Assembly: GCF_045679555.1 (NCBI RefSeq)
Contig: NC_092096.1
Span: forward strand, 20,746,688-20,810,687
Source of the DNA: Salvelinus alpinus
Lineage: Eukaryota > Chordata > Actinopteri > Salmoniformes > Salmonidae
Length of the DNA stretch: 64,000 bases
Direction of reading: 5' to 3'
The notes under the pieces were generated by a model that worked only from the letters and a program-made list of their open reading frames with translations, made no database searches and had not been told where the DNA came from. The position numbers and the translations under genes were made by a program. Shown here in pieces: positions 48,001 through 60,769 of the stretch. Every line of letters starts with the position of its first letter. Positions within the stretch are counted from its first letter, which is position 1.

Positions 48001-50597
48001 TGGAGTCTGCTGTTGGGGAAATTGACAATCAAGCTGTCACTGGCTTGAATTTACTCGGACCATCACATTTTCAACAATTAAAACGAAGCAAAAGGCTGCA
48101 GATTAAGAAAATGTTTTCAAAACGACGGAAACCTCGAAAGACTGATTCCTCCGGGCGTGCAATCAAACAGCCATCATCCAAGGTGCGTGTCTCCCCCAAA
48201 GGACGAAAACCACGAAAGACTGATTCTTCCGGGCGTGCAATCAAACAGCCATCATCCTCCAAGGGTCGGCCCTCCCCAAAGAAGTCATGCAAAAGAGGCC
48301 CATTCAGTAAGACATGTGAAGTGTGTGGAAAGACTTTCACTCGAGTCACAGCCATGAAAAGGCATCAGCTAACCCATACTGGAGATCTCAAGTTTAAGTG
48401 CCTCATGTGTGAAAAAAGCTTCAGGGATGGTCATAATCTGAAGAGACACCAGAGGCGAGTTTGTGAAAAGGAGCTAAACATGTTGGATGAAGATAAAAAT
48501 GAGGAAGAGATCCCACAACCCTCAACTAGCAAACCTCAGATCACATCACTCCTCAAGACTCCCTCTCCACCAGAGCCATCTCATCAAGGAACTCTGGACA
48601 CTATCACATCCTCTAACACATGCTCTGTATGTGGGAGGTATTTTGCTCGTACTTCAAGCTTGGTAAGGCACATGAGCTCCCACTCAAAAGAGCGTCCATT
48701 TGGGTGTGTCAATTGTGATAAGAGATTCAAGTATTCGTACGATTTGAAAAAACACCAGAGAGAATTGTGTCAGAAAGTGACCCAGGGAGATTTGTGTCAG
48801 GATGTTGGTCAGAACATGGCACAACAAAAGAGTGGCCTGCAACCAGAGAAGGATTTTCTAGCCACTGCAGAGAATCGAACCCAGGTAGATTCCAAAACCT
48901 GTTATGTCTGTGGTAAGATTTTGACTTGTACCTCACAGATGGAAAGGCACTTGAAATCTCACTCAAAGGCACGTCCCTTTAATTGTGCTGTTTGTGAGAG
49001 AAGTTTTAAGTACAAAGATACCTTGAAGAAACATCAGGAAATCCTTGGACACGAGGGCATCCTAGAAGACTTGGGTCAGAATGTGGACCAGCAACAAGTG
49101 GAAGTTAACACAGAGAGTTGCATCAGCCCTCTCACTACCAAGGAAATCGACACTGAGCCCCTTATCACGGCTGCTACCTCAGTGCCGACTCTCAAAGAAC
49201 CCAAACCATGCACTGTGTGTGGGAAGATTTTTAACCGTGCTTCAGTTATGGCTATTCATATGAGATCCCATTCAGATGAGCGTCCTTATCAATGTGGCAA
49301 CTGTGAACAGCGCTTTAAGTACATGCACAATCTGAATCAACACCAGAGATATATCTGTAAGGTGAACCGAGAAGAGTCCTCTCAGATGGCAGACCAGCAC
49401 CAAGAGGAGGCGTCTAGTGAACTGCTGGCTGTTAAGGCTGATACCCCAGAGACATCTACCAGTCAACTACAACTGGTTCACTGGTGTAAAAAATGTGGAA
49501 AGTGTTTCGATGACATCTGTAATTTGAAGCAACACCAGGAAAGTTCATGCAAAGAGGAAAAAATAAAGGTGGTCTTCCAATGTGAAAAAAGAAAGGTAGT
49601 CTTCAAATGTGATGATTGTGGGAAGGACTTCAAAGGTTCATCATCCCTAAGGACACACAAGCGAATTCACAACCCATTCTATTGCTCTGATTGTGGAAGG
49701 GTCCTCCCAAACTCCATTGCCTTTGACAGACACAAGCTGATGCAGCACAAGGAAATCCAGTGTACCATGTGTGAGAAGACCTTTACCCTGTTGGGGCGTC
49801 TGAGAGATCACTACCTGCATCAACATAAATTCACAGGACCATACGCCTGCTCTCAATGTGAGAAAACTTTTACCCAGTTAAGATACCTTGTTGAGCATGA
49901 GAGAGTTCACTCAGGAGAGTACCCTTACCAGTGCTCTGTTTGTCAAGCAAAGTTCAATAAAGCAAATTCTCTAACAATACACAGTAGGAAGCACACAGGA
50001 GAAAAGCCGTTCCTGTGCTGGCAGTGTGGAAAGAGTTACAAGGATCGTGGAAACCTGTCAATGCATATGGGGACTCACTCAGAGGAGAGACCCTTTTCTT
50101 GTTCGCAGTGTGACATGACTTATCGGACAAAGATTCAGCTGAATACACACATTGAACAAGTTCATGAGGGGGTGAGATATACCTGTGCAGTCTGTGGAAA
50201 GCAGTTTTTGAAAGCAGTGTCATTGATAAGACATGAACTCACTCACACAGGAGAAAGACCATGGCCATGCTCCTATTGCACAAAAACCTTCATCACTGCC
50301 AATGAAAGGAGATTGCATGAAAGATACCATACTGGTGAGAGACCATACAAATGCCAAGACTGTGGAAAGTCCTTCGTACAGTTATGCTTTCTGAAAGCAC
50401 ACCAACGACTTCACACAGGAGAGAAGCCATTTGCATGCAGCGTTTGTGACAAACGTTTCAGATTGAATTACCATAGGCAAAGACACGAGCAAACCCATAC
50501 AGGAAAACAGAAGCCACATGTGTGTGCGGAATGTGGGTTAGCTTTCGCTCAAAGAAAGCGCTTGACTGAACACCAATGCACTCACTCCTTGAATTAA
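42044..50597 (+). CDS. TIN2-N-like / 21-zinc-finger fusion protein, copy 2 (one exon in gap)
   Basis: The exons seen are 42044-42068 (MDENPDEN), 43259-43360, 45009-45104, 47159-47269, 47428-47551 and 47770-50597. The exon equivalent to 32890-33092 must lie in the N gap. All visible junctions are GT-AG in the same phases as copy 1. The first exon ends at ATG|GTATTG, a weaker donor than GTAAGT in copy 1. The large exon again encodes 21 fingers and differs from copy 1 at roughly a dozen residues, all outside finger modules (for example DKKEEE/DKNEEE and QLEVEV/QQQVEV). The visible parts look intact. Function as for copy 1. Confidence 0.8.
42726..42825. other. Assembly gap, 100 N
   Basis: The left flank ends inside the left repeat of a mariner-type MITE that is complete in copy 3 (52160). 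The right flank begins at the edge of the 19 bp minisatellite seen in copy 1. A round 100 N usually marks unknown length. By comparison with copy 3, several kb (MITE, perhaps the nested LINE, exon 2) may be missing. Confidence 0.95.
43444..44823. mobile_element. Foldback element, intron 3 of copy 2, with HpaI SINE (44319-44472)
   Basis: It is the duplicate of 33908-35328 with the same inverted arms and the same nested HpaI SINE in the same position and orientation. Small indels distinguish it (for example AAAATTAGAAAAC against AAAATTTGAAGAAAAC). Confidence 0.75.
45122..46703 (+). mobile_element. Tc1 element in intron 4 of copy 2
   Basis: The ends CAGTTGAAGTCGGAAG and CTTCCGACTTCAATTG are flanked by TA (45120-45121 and 46704-46705). 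It shares the internal GGTTCATCC duplication (expanded here) and the ~45 bp deletion with the copy-1 element. Further changes include a stop replacing a Gln/Arg codon region (AAAATGAGTCC near 45822). Inactive. Confidence 0.95.
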
Positions 50598-51189
50598 AAT
50601 GTACTTTCTTTTAACTCTAATGTTTCTTTGTATTGTTATTCATTTTATGACAGTACAGTGGGGAAAGTAGTGAGGGAGACAGACAGAAAGAAGGGTAGAG
50701 AAGGGGCTTGAACCCTCGTCACCAAGCATTACCACTCTGTTAGACTCTGGCATTTGAGTTCTTGTTGTGTACTATAAATAAAAACACAGGTTTAACACCT
50801 CAGGTTTGAATGAATATTCTAATTTTCAGCTTTGTTTCATCATTCCATCGATAATTTCAATAGCTAATTTGTAGTATGTACAGTAAAGGATGAAACATGT
50901 AAACTGTTCTCAAATAACCACAACATTGCATTTTATGATCATGGCAATAATAAAGGAGGACATGAAAATATCCATGTGTATTCACATTTGTAACTTTTGG
51001 AAAATATACACTTCATAGAGAAGTCAACCAATGCATGCAAAAATATCTGTTTTATTAGGATCCTTCAGGATCATTACCGGTTAAACTGGAACAAAATGAT
51101 TAATTACGTTTGATTTTACTGCAAGGTAGGCTAATCCCTGGAAAGGTCGGCAAAGGCTATTGACATTTTTTTTTGACAGTTTCATGATA

Positions 51190-51516
51190 TTTACGCACTT
51201 CCCGGTGGGTTTTCTTAATTGTAATAATTATCAAAGGGTATGGCTAACCTATAGTAAGCGTTCCAATATGGCAAACCAAGTCAGTAACTGAATTTGCTGG
51301 CAAATATGTCTTTCTTATAATGTACAACTTCACGGGTATTTGTTATTCAGAAATTTGTGGGCGGTAAACGCAACCGGAAATTGAACGGACTAAATTCTCT
51401 GTCACACTGCTACTGAAGATAAGGTTTAAAACTTGCAAGCCTTTAAACGTAGAAATTATAGCTGTCGCACTTAGCAACATTTCATGTTTCTTGGGTGAAT
51501 ATGGTATGAGGACGAG
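51190..51516 (+). promoter_or_regulatory. Likely promoter of copy 3
   Basis: The ETS-type cores CACTTCCCGGT (about 51196) and ACCGGAAAT (about 51373) are conserved with copy 2, about 145 bp before the proposed ATG at 51517. Confidence 0.4.
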
Positions 51517-54500
51517 ATGGACGAGAATCCTGACGAAAATGGTATTGTGGATTTTGTTAACTAGGTTTGGTGTGCTTGATGTTCAACATGGCGTATCCTT
51601 GCTAAATTTGCATTTGTTGTTCTTTTAGCATGCTAGGAATGTGAGGACTAGTATTTCAGAATCATCCACGGTTATGTTTTGTAAGGGATTGCCTGTTTTA
51701 ATAATAAGTGATTGGATATATGTAGTTATTCAGCACGCTTTGCATTGTAGGACAACATAGAGACCTAACGTTACCTTGACAAGAATGCATTGTTTTTACC
51801 CCAAATAAATAATCTGTCTTTTTAAACATATTCGAAACTAATCGGGTGCGCGTTGTTGGCTTGTGCATGCAGTTCGAACGTTTGGGGCATCACCATAGGT
51901 TTCATTGTCTGTTATTTGAAATCTGCTACATTTTAGTAAATATTTTAAACATGTATTTGAAGCAGCTCTGTTTTATGTTCAATTTAACTTTGAATCTGTT
52001 AAGTATTCAATCAGGGTTGCGGCTCATATCAATTTCTTTAGCCCCGCACTGTATGTAGATGCTGAGATTGGGCTCCTTGGGACGTCCTTACCCTTACTTT
52101 ATTACATTTTAACTTAAATGGGGTGACGTCAGAGTTGGACGTCCCAATGGTCCCTTTTATACTGAACAAAACTTTAAACGCAACATGTAACGTTAGTGTT
52201 GGTCCCATGTTTCATGAGCTGAAATAAAAGATCCCAGAAATGTCCTATATGCACAAAAAGCTTACTTCTCTCAAATGTTGTGCACATATTTGTTAGCATC
52301 CCTGTTAATGAGCATTTCTAATTTGCCAAGATAATCTGTCCCCATGACAGGTGGGGCATATCAAGAAGCTGATTAAACAGCACGATCATTACACAGGTGC
52401 ACCTTGTGCTGGGGACAATAAAAGGCCATTCTAAAAGTTCAGTTTTGTCACACAACACAATGCCACAGATGTCTCAAGTTAAGAGGGAGTGTGCAATTGA
52501 CATGCTGACTCCAGGAATGTCCACCAGAGCTGTTGCCAGACAATTGAATGTTCATATCTCTACCATAAGCCGCCTCCAACGACACCCGATGATGGCGCCG
52601 GAAGGGATGGCTGCCGTGTTATTGGGTCTTAACCAACCATTTTATTTTTCGCGTTCTTCATAACTTGTTTTGTACATAATGTTGCTGCTACTGTCTCTCA
52701 TGACCGAAAAGAGCTGGACATCAGAACTGCGATTTACCTCAGATTAGACTAAGAGTTCTTCTAAAATGAGTCAGGCGAGAGGGATATACTACAGACACCT
52801 GACCAGACCCAGATCTCCATCATTCGCTGGAGAAGGAAACCGAGATTTTTGCGGAAAAAGATCAGGGTGCCTTGTGAGGATCAGGCGACAAGTGGCTAAT
52901 CAGCCGTTGCCTTCCGTCCTGCTAGCTAACATTCAATTGCTGGAAAATAAATGGAACGAACTGAAAGCACGTGTATATACTACCAAAGAGACATTAATAA
53001 CTGTAATATCTTATGTTTCACCGAGTCGTGGCTGAATGACGACATTAAGAACATACAGCTGGCGGGTTATACACTCTATCGGCAGGTTAGAACTGCAGCC
53101 TCTGGTAAGACACGGGGTGGGGGCCTATGCATATATGTAAACAACAGCTGGTGCACGATATCTAACCTGCTCACCTGAGGTAGAATATCTCATGATAAGC
53201 TGTAGACCACACTATCTATCTAGAGAGTTTTCATCTGTATTTTTCATAGCTGTCTACGTACTACCACAGACAGATGCTGGCACTAAAAGCACACTCAATG
53301 AGCTGTATACCGGCATAAGCAAACAGGAAAATGCTCATCCAGAGGCGGCACTCCTATTGGCCAGGGGCTTTAATGCAGGGATACTTAAATCAGTTTTACC
53401 TCATTTCTATCAGCACTAGAGGGGAAAAAGATATAGACCACCTTTACTCCACACACAGAGATGTGTACAAACCTCCCTTGTCCTCCATTTGGCAAATCTG
53501 ACCATAATTCTATCTTCCTGATTGCAAGCAAAAATGTAAACAGGAAGCACCAGTGACTGTCTATAAAAGAAAAAAAAAAGTGGTCAGATGCTAAGCTACA
53601 GGACTGTTTTGCTAGCACAGACTGGAATATGTTCTGGTATTCTTCCGATGGCATTGAGGAGTAAACCACATCTGTCACTGGCTTTATCAATAAGTGAATC
53701 GAGGACGTCGTACCCAGAGTGACTGTACGTACATACCCCAACCAGAAGCCATGGATTACAGGCAACATACGGCACTGAGCTAAAGGGTAGCGCTGCCTCT
53801 TTCAAGGAGCGAGACTCTAACCCGGAAGCTTATGAGAAATCCCGCTATGCCCTCCGACGAACCATCAAACAGGCAAAGGGTCAATACAGGACTAAGATCG
53901 AATCGTACCTCACCGGCTCCGATGATCGTCGGATGTGGCAGGGCTTGCAAACTATTACAGACTACAAAGGGAAGCACAGCCGAGAGCAGCCCAGTGACAC
54001 AAGCCTACCAGATGAGCTAAATCATTTCTATGGTCGCTTCGAGGCAAGTAACACTGAAACATGCATGAGAGCATCAGCTGTTCCGGATGACTGTGATCAC
54101 GCTCTCCGCAGCCGATGTAAGACCTTTAAACAGGTCAACATTCACAAGGCCGCAGGGCCAGACGGATTACCAGGATGTGTACTCCGAGCATGTGCTGACC
54201 AACTGGCAAGTGTCTTCACTGACATTTTCAACCTCTCCCTGTCTGAGTCTGTAATACCAACATGTTTGAAGCAGACCACCATAGTCCCTGTGCCCAAGAA
54301 CACTAAGGTAACCTGCCTAAATGACGACTGACCCGTAGCCCTCATGTCTGTAGCCATGAAATGCTTTGAACGGCTGGTCATGGCTCAATTCAAAACCATA
54401 ATCCAAGAAACCATAGACCCACTCCAATTTGCATACCGCACCAATAGATCCACAGATGATGCAATATTCATTGCACTCCACGCTGCCCTTTCACACCTAG

Positions 54501-57500
54501 ACAAAAGGAACACCTATGTGAGAGTGCTATTCATTGACTACAGCTCAGCGTTCACCACCGTAGTGCCTTCCAAGTTCATCACTAAACTAAGGACCCTGGG
54601 ACTAAACACCTCCCTCTGCAACAGGATCCTAGACTTCCTGACGGGCCGCCCCCAGGTGATAAGGGTAGGCAACAACACATCCGCCACACTGATCCTCAAC
54701 ACTGGGGCCCCTCAGGGGTGCGTGCTCAGTCCCCTCCTGTACTCCCTGTTCACTCATGACTGCACGGCTAGGCATGACTCCCAACGCCGTCATTAAGATT
54801 GCTGATGACACAACAGTGGTAGGCCTGATCACCGACAACGATAAGACAGCCTATGGGGAGGAGGTCAGAGATCTGACCGTGTGGCGCAAGTACAACAATC
54901 TCTCCCTCAACATGATCAAGACAAAGGAGATGATCGTGGACTACAGGAAGAGGACCGAGCACGCCCCCATTCTCAGCGACAGGGTTGTTGTGGAGCAGGT
55001 TAGGAGCTTCAAGTTGCTTGCCGTCCACATCACTAACATGGTCCAAGCACACCAAGACAGTCGTGAAGAGGGCACGACAAAACCTATTCCCACCTCAGGA
55101 GACTGAAAAGATTTGGCATGGGTCCTCAGATCCTCAAAAGGTTTTACAGCGGCACCATCGAGAGCATCTTGATGGGTTGAATCACTGCCTGGAATGGCAA
55201 CTGTTCGGCCTCCGACCGCAAGGCACTACAGAGGGTAGTGCGTACTGCCCAGTACATCACCGTGGGCAAAGCTTCCTGCCATCCAGGACCTCTATACCAG
55301 GCGTTGTCAGAGGAAGGCCCTAAAAATTGTCAAAGACTCCAGCCACCCTAGTCATACACTTTTCTCTCTGCTACTGCATGGCTTCTTCACCTGCGGGATC
55401 GTCTGAGACCAGCCACCCAGACAGCTGATGAAACTGAGAAGTATTTATGTCTGTAATAAAGCACTTTTGTGGGGGGAAAACAAATTCAGATTGGCTGGGC
55501 CTGGCTTCCAATTGAGGGGCCTATGCCCACCCATGGCTGCGACCCTGCCCAGTCATGTGAAATCCATAAATTAGAACCTAATGAATTCATTTAAATCGAC
55601 TAATTTTCTTATTTGAACTGTAACTCAGTGAAATCGTATGTTGTGTTTTATATTTTTGTTCAGTATAGCATTTAGACCTCCCCTTCTAACTATACCTAGG
55701 TTCTATGAATGTGTACACCTGGTCAAGGTGACTGTATAGTGCAGTGGGAAAACGTCTTAGCTAGCCAGACATCTGGGTAGCTTTGTTTACAAATTTATTT
55801 TCCTATTTTTAGGTCCCCCTCTTCTTCTTCCCTCTCTGCGTCTCTTCATTCCACCACTGCGGCTTGTCTCTGCAGCCATGTGGCAAGTGGTTCAGCGAGG
55901 AGATGTTCAAGATTATGGGATGCTGGAGGAGTTTGTCACCACGGTGACTGAGATTGTGCCAGAGCTTTTGAGTTGCAGTCAGAGGGCCCAACTCATTCTG
56001 GGGCTTCGAGCAAGGGTAAGAGATTGGGTTCAGAATGTGGGAAAAGAAGCATGCAACAAGATCATGTGAGGTTAGTCTCTGACAACACTATTGTTGACTC
56101 TAGCCTAAAACAGCCAGCTGTTAAACATTGATTGAGATAAAGACCCTGACACTGGTTTCTCAAATACTGCCGTTGGCCCTTAGCTAGTCTATCTATCATT
56201 ATCTCCAAATGAGAACAGAGCAATGCCTACGAAGTGTGTGGTTGACCTTTTCACTACTCCTGACTGGTCATCTGTAATTTTAGATGGTTCTGGAGTTGTG
56301 TCGCACTGAGCAGACAGCAGACCAAGACATTCAGCAACACCTGGACAGGATCCGAAGCCTCATATCCACTGGGGAAGCAGAGGTGACTGTCTTTCTGGGA
56401 GGGAGCAAAGACCTATGTCACTCAAAGTATTCTGTCATTGAGTTGTAAAATGTGATTATTTAATTGTTGTGCGTGTTTTGTTGCAGTCAGGTGATGCAGA
56501 GGTGGAATTATCTGAATCAAACTTTGTGGAGCTGGTTGAATCTCTGCTGAAAGACCCAAGTGAAAGGGAGACCTTTTACCAGGTTTGTTTTGCTCTTATA
56601 CGGTGGGAAAGTATCAACGTTTTGCTGGTCTATGTTTTAGTGGCCTAGTTTTATATTGTTTCAAACCAATATAAATATAGGGTTTATTGGCATTTTAGGT
56701 TAATTTATTCTCTCCTAGGACGTGTTCCCTGTGGAATTTGGGCCCAAGTATGACACTGCAATACAGATGCTGATGTTAGAATTCCTTTCCAGACTTGAGA
56801 AGTTACTTCCCATACCAGACCTTGAACAGGTAATAAGAATGAATAACACCTTTATCTAATTAGCTTGGGGAATTAGAAGTCAAGAATAGCAATCAGTAAT
56901 ATGTTTCACTTTTAAACAAAGAAACTCAGTGTGACATGAGTTTGTAGTTGTTAATGCTTTTACACCATGTTCCTCTTTCTCAAGACTGCCTCCTTGTTAA
57001 ATGCTGTCCCCTCTGCCCTGGAGAAATGTGTACAGTTTGTACCTGACCCCATACAATTGAGGACCCTGCTCCAGTACCACAGAAAACTTGGACATTTGGA
57101 CTCCATCCGTAAGTATCACACAGTGTTATAGATTGGTTGTGCCAAAATTGCAATTATAAACGGGGTAGTTTGGGTCTTGGATACTGATTGGTTGATACCG
57201 CATTTCAGCCATGTGTATATCAAACAATTTACCACAGGTATGATGTATAAATACTTGTTTACTGCTCTAATTACGTTGGTAACCAGTTTATATTAGCAAT
57301 AAGGCACCTCTGTTTTTTGGGGTGTATGCGCATTGCTAAGGGCTTTATACAGGCACTCCACATTGCGTCGTGCTTAAGAACAGCCCTTAGCCGTGGTATA
57401 TTGGCCATATACCACACCCCATCGGCCTTCTGCTTAAATGTACCACACACCCTCGGCCTTATTACTTGAATGATTTGTGTCAAGTAGAACAAATAATACT

Positions 57501-60366
57501 TTTATCGGTTAAAGTTTATATTTGAGGCATTTACATAATTTGCATGTATGTTAGTCAACTACTGTTGCAAAAAAAGTGAATTCAGTTTAACTTTTTTTTT
57601 TCATTGTCTCCCTCTTTTGCATAAAAAGGAACTCCATCGTCCTTTGGTGACTTCATCCTCTCCTCTCTGTCTCTTCCTCCATATGTGCGAGTGGTGACTG
57701 CCCCAGATGTAGACTCAGATACACAATCAGAAGGGATGAATTTGGAGGGAATGGAAGCAAGAGAGTTGTTGGAGAATCGGACAAAGGAAATCGATGTACT
57801 AGTCCCAGCAGATGAAGTTAGAAGATACATAATTACTGAGCAGGATTATGGTATGGACATGGAGTCTGCCGTTGGGGAAATTGACAATCAAGCTGTCACT
57901 GGCTTGAATTTACTCAGACCATCACATTTTCAACAATTAAAACGAAGCAAAAGGCTGCAGATTAAGGAAATGTGTTCAAAAGGTAGAACACCTCAAAAGA
58001 CTGGGCTTGCAAACAGACAGCCATCATCCTCCAAGGTGTGCCCTTCCCCAAAGAAGTCATACAAAAGAGGCCCATTCAGTAAGACATGTGAAGTGTGTGG
58101 AAAGACTTTCACTCGGGTCGCAGCCATGAAAAGGCATCAGCTAACCCACACTGAAGATCTCAAGTTTAAGTGCCACAAATGTGAAAAATTATTCTCGGAT
58201 GGTCATAATCTGAAGAGACACCAGAGGCGAGTTTGTGAAAAGGAGCTAAACATGTTGGATGAAGATAAAAATGAGGAAGAGATCCCACAACCCTCAACTA
58301 GCAAACCTCAGATCACATCACTCCTCAAGACACCCTCTCCACCAGAGCCATCTCATCAAGGAACTCTGGACACTATCACAGCCACTAACACATGCTCTGT
58401 GTGTGGGAGGTTTTTTACTCGTACTTCCAGCTTGGTGAGGCACATGAGCTCCCACTCAAAAGAGCGTCCATTTAGGTGTGTTAATTGTGGTAAGAGATTC
58501 AAGTATTCATACGATTTTAGGAAACACCAGAGAGAATTGTGCCAGAAAATGACCCAGGGAGATTTGTGTCAGGATGTTGGTCAGAACATGGCACAACAAA
58601 AGAGTGGCCTGCAACCAGAGAAGGATTTTCTTGCCACTGCATATAATCGAGCTCAGGTAGATTCCAAAACCTGTTGTGTGTGTGGTAAGATTTTGACTTG
58701 TACCTCACAGATGGAAAGGCATTTGAAATCTCACTCAAAGGCACGTCCCTTTCATTGTGCTATTTGTGAGAGAAGCTTTAAGTACAAAGACTCTTTGAAG
58801 AAACATCAGGAAATCCTTGGACACGAGGGCATCCTAGAAGACTTTGGTCTGAGTGTGGACCATCAACAAGTGGAAGTTAACACAGAGAGTTGCAGCATCC
58901 CTCTCACTACCAAGGAAAACAACACTGAGCCCCTTATCAAGGCTTTTACTCCAGCGCCAACTGCCAAAGAACACGCATGCACTGTGTGTGGGAAGATTTT
59001 GGACTGTGCTTCTCATTTAGCTACTCATATGAGATCCCATTCAGATGAGCGTCCTTATCAATGTGTCAACTGTGAACAGCGTTTTAAGTACAAGCAAAGT
59101 TTGAATCAACACCAGAGATATATCTGTAAGGTGAACCGAGAAGAGTCCTCTCAGATGGCAGACCAGCACCAAGAGGAGGCGTCTAGTGAACTGCTGGCTG
59201 TTAAGGCTGATACCCCAGAGACATCTACCAGTCAACTACAACTGGTTCACTGGTGTAAAAAATGTGGAAAGTGTTTCGATGACATCTGTAATTTGAAGCA
59301 ACACCAGGAAAGTTCATGCAAAGAGGAAAAAATAAAGGTGGTCTTCCAATGTGAAAAAAGAAAGGTGGTCTTCAAATGTGATGATTGTGGGAAGGACTTC
59401 AAAGGTTCATCATCCCTAAGGACACACAAGCGAATTCACAACCCATTCTATTGCTCTGATTGTGGAAGGGTCCTCCCAAACTCCATTGCCTTTGACAGAC
59501 ACAAGCTGATGCAGCACAAGGAAATCCAATGTACCATGTGTGAGAAGACCTTTACCCTGTTGGGGCGTCTGAGAGAACACTATCTGCATCAACATAAATT
59601 TACAGGACCATACCCCTGCTCTCAATGTGAGAAAACGTTCACTCAGTTATCGTACCTTGTCATCCATGAGAGGGTTCATTCAGGAGAGTACCTGTACCAG
59701 TGCTCTGTTTGTCAAGCAAAGTTCAATTCAGCAAATTCTCTAACAATACACAGTAGGAAGCACACAGGAGAAAAGCCGTTCCTGTGCTGGCAGTGTGGAA
59801 AGAGCTTCAAGGCTGCTGGAGAACTGTCAGTGCATATGGGGACCCACTCAGAGGAGAGACCATTTTCCTGTTCGCAGTGTGACATGTCCTACAGAACAAA
59901 ACTTCAGCTAAATTCACACATTGAACAAGTTCATGAGGGGGTGAGATACCCTTGTACAATCTGTGGAAAGCAGTTTTACAAAGCAGTGTCATTGAAAAGA
60001 CATGAACTCACTCACACAGGAGAAAGACCATTTCCATGCTCCTATTGCACAAAAACCTTCATCACTGCCAATGAAAAAAGGCTGCATGAAAGATACCATA
60101 CTGGTGAGAGACCATACAAATGCCAAGACTGTGGAAAGTCGTTCATTCAGTCAGGTTACCTGAAATCACACCGACGTCTTCACACAGGAGAGAAGCCATT
60201 TGCATGTAGCTTTTGTGATAAAAGTTTCAGATTGTCTTATCATAGGTTAAAACACGAGCGAACCCATACAAGAAAAAATAAGCCACATGTGTGTGGAGAA
60301 TGTGGGTTAGCTTTCGCTCAAAAAAAGCGCCTGACTGAACACCTATGCACTCACCCCGTGAATTAA
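51517..60366 (+). CDS. TIN2-N-like / 21-zinc-finger fusion protein, copy 3
   Basis: The exons are 51517-51541, 55813-56015, 56284-56382, 56487-56582, 56719-56829, 56985-57108 and 57629-60366. Joined, they give one open frame of 1131 residues. The TIN2-like part is close to copy 1, with one codon less in exon 3 ([18 protein letters not shown]). The linker lacks the second RKPRKTDSSGRAIK unit. There are 21 fingers, but many contact residues differ from copies 1 and 2 (for example KAAGELSVH against KDRGNLSMH). Introns 3 and 4 are only 104 and 136 bp, free of the insertions in copies 1 and 2, while intron 1 holds a MITE with a nested LINE. The first exon is assigned by homology to copies 1 and 2. 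Confidence 0.85.
52160..55665. mobile_element. Mariner-type MITE split by a LINE, intron 1 of copy 3
   Basis: The left end TACTGAACAAAACTTTAAAC and the right end GTTTTATATTTTTGTTCAGTA are inverted repeats. The left body (52200-52584, GTCCCATGTTTCATGAGCTG) contains a transposase-like helix-turn-helix frame (ATGCCACAGATGTCTCAAG near 52460; [20 protein letters not shown]). The right body resumes near 55379 (GGCTTCTTCACCTGCGGGAT). About 100 bp of the MITE seems lost at the LINE junction. It is a familiar teleost repeat. Confidence 0.8.
52585..55378 (+). mobile_element. CR1/Rex1-type LINE nested in the MITE, inactive
   Basis: It starts ACACCCGATGATGGCGCCGG. Endonuclease remnants lie at 52766-53420 ([10 protein letters not shown]-like near 53010; ARGFNAG near 53365). 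Reverse transcriptase lies at 53933-55100 with [55 protein letters not shown] and IADDTTVVG in three frames. It ends abruptly at CTGCTACTGCATGG without the family tail, so the 3' end is missing. Frameshifts near 53400, 54330 and 54790 disable it. It is the same family as the minus-strand LINE at 4370-11085. Confidence 0.85.
57155..57470. mobile_element. Salmonid MITE in intron 6 of copy 3
   Basis: ATTACGTTGGTAACCAGTTT (57271), GCATTGCGTCGTGCTTAAGA (57361) and CCTTAGCCGTGGTATATTGG (57385) match a salmonid palindromic repeat that I recall. It is absent at this place in copies 1 and 2, so it inserted after the split or was lost there. Boundaries are approximate. Confidence 0.6.
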
Positions 60367-60567
60367 AGTTGAAGTTTTTTTTGGAACTCTGATGTTCCTT
60401 TGTATTGTTATTAATTTTAAGACAGTACAGCAGGGAAAGTAGTGAGGGAGAAGAAAAGTAGGGGCACAGACAGAAGGGCAGAGAAGGAGTTTGAACCCTC
60501 GTCACCAGGCAGGTATATGTGGACCGGAGTCAAAAGCATTACCACTCTGGCATTTGAGTTCTTGTTG

Positions 60568-60572
60568 TGTAC

Positions 60573-60603
<31 letters not shown>
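60568..60603. repeat. (TG)n(TA)n microsatellite
   Basis: TGTGTGTGTATATATATATA tract in the 3' flank of copy 3. Confidence 0.95.
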
Positions 60604-60604
<1 letters not shown>

Positions 60605-60762
60605 CAAACACTGGTTTAACACCTTTTGCTTTTAATAGTTTTCTTGTTTGTTGTTCATTTAATCTTTTTTTTCATATTCCCTATATAATTTCATTAGCTA
60701 AATTGTAATGTAACCTGTTATTCTCAAATAACTACAACATTGCATTTTCTGACAAAAGCAAT

Positions 60763-60768
60763 AATAAA
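60763..60768 (+). terminator. Polyadenylation signal of copy 3
   Basis: AATAAA in the conserved CAATAATAAAGGAGGACATG context, about 400 bp after the stop. Confidence 0.5.
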
Positions 60769-60769
60769 G

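Noticed and set aside
57582-57830. Minus-strand frame [14 protein letters not shown]..., repeated in all three zinc-finger copies
   Set aside because: It is antisense to the well-supported large exon and is conserved only because the sense strand is.
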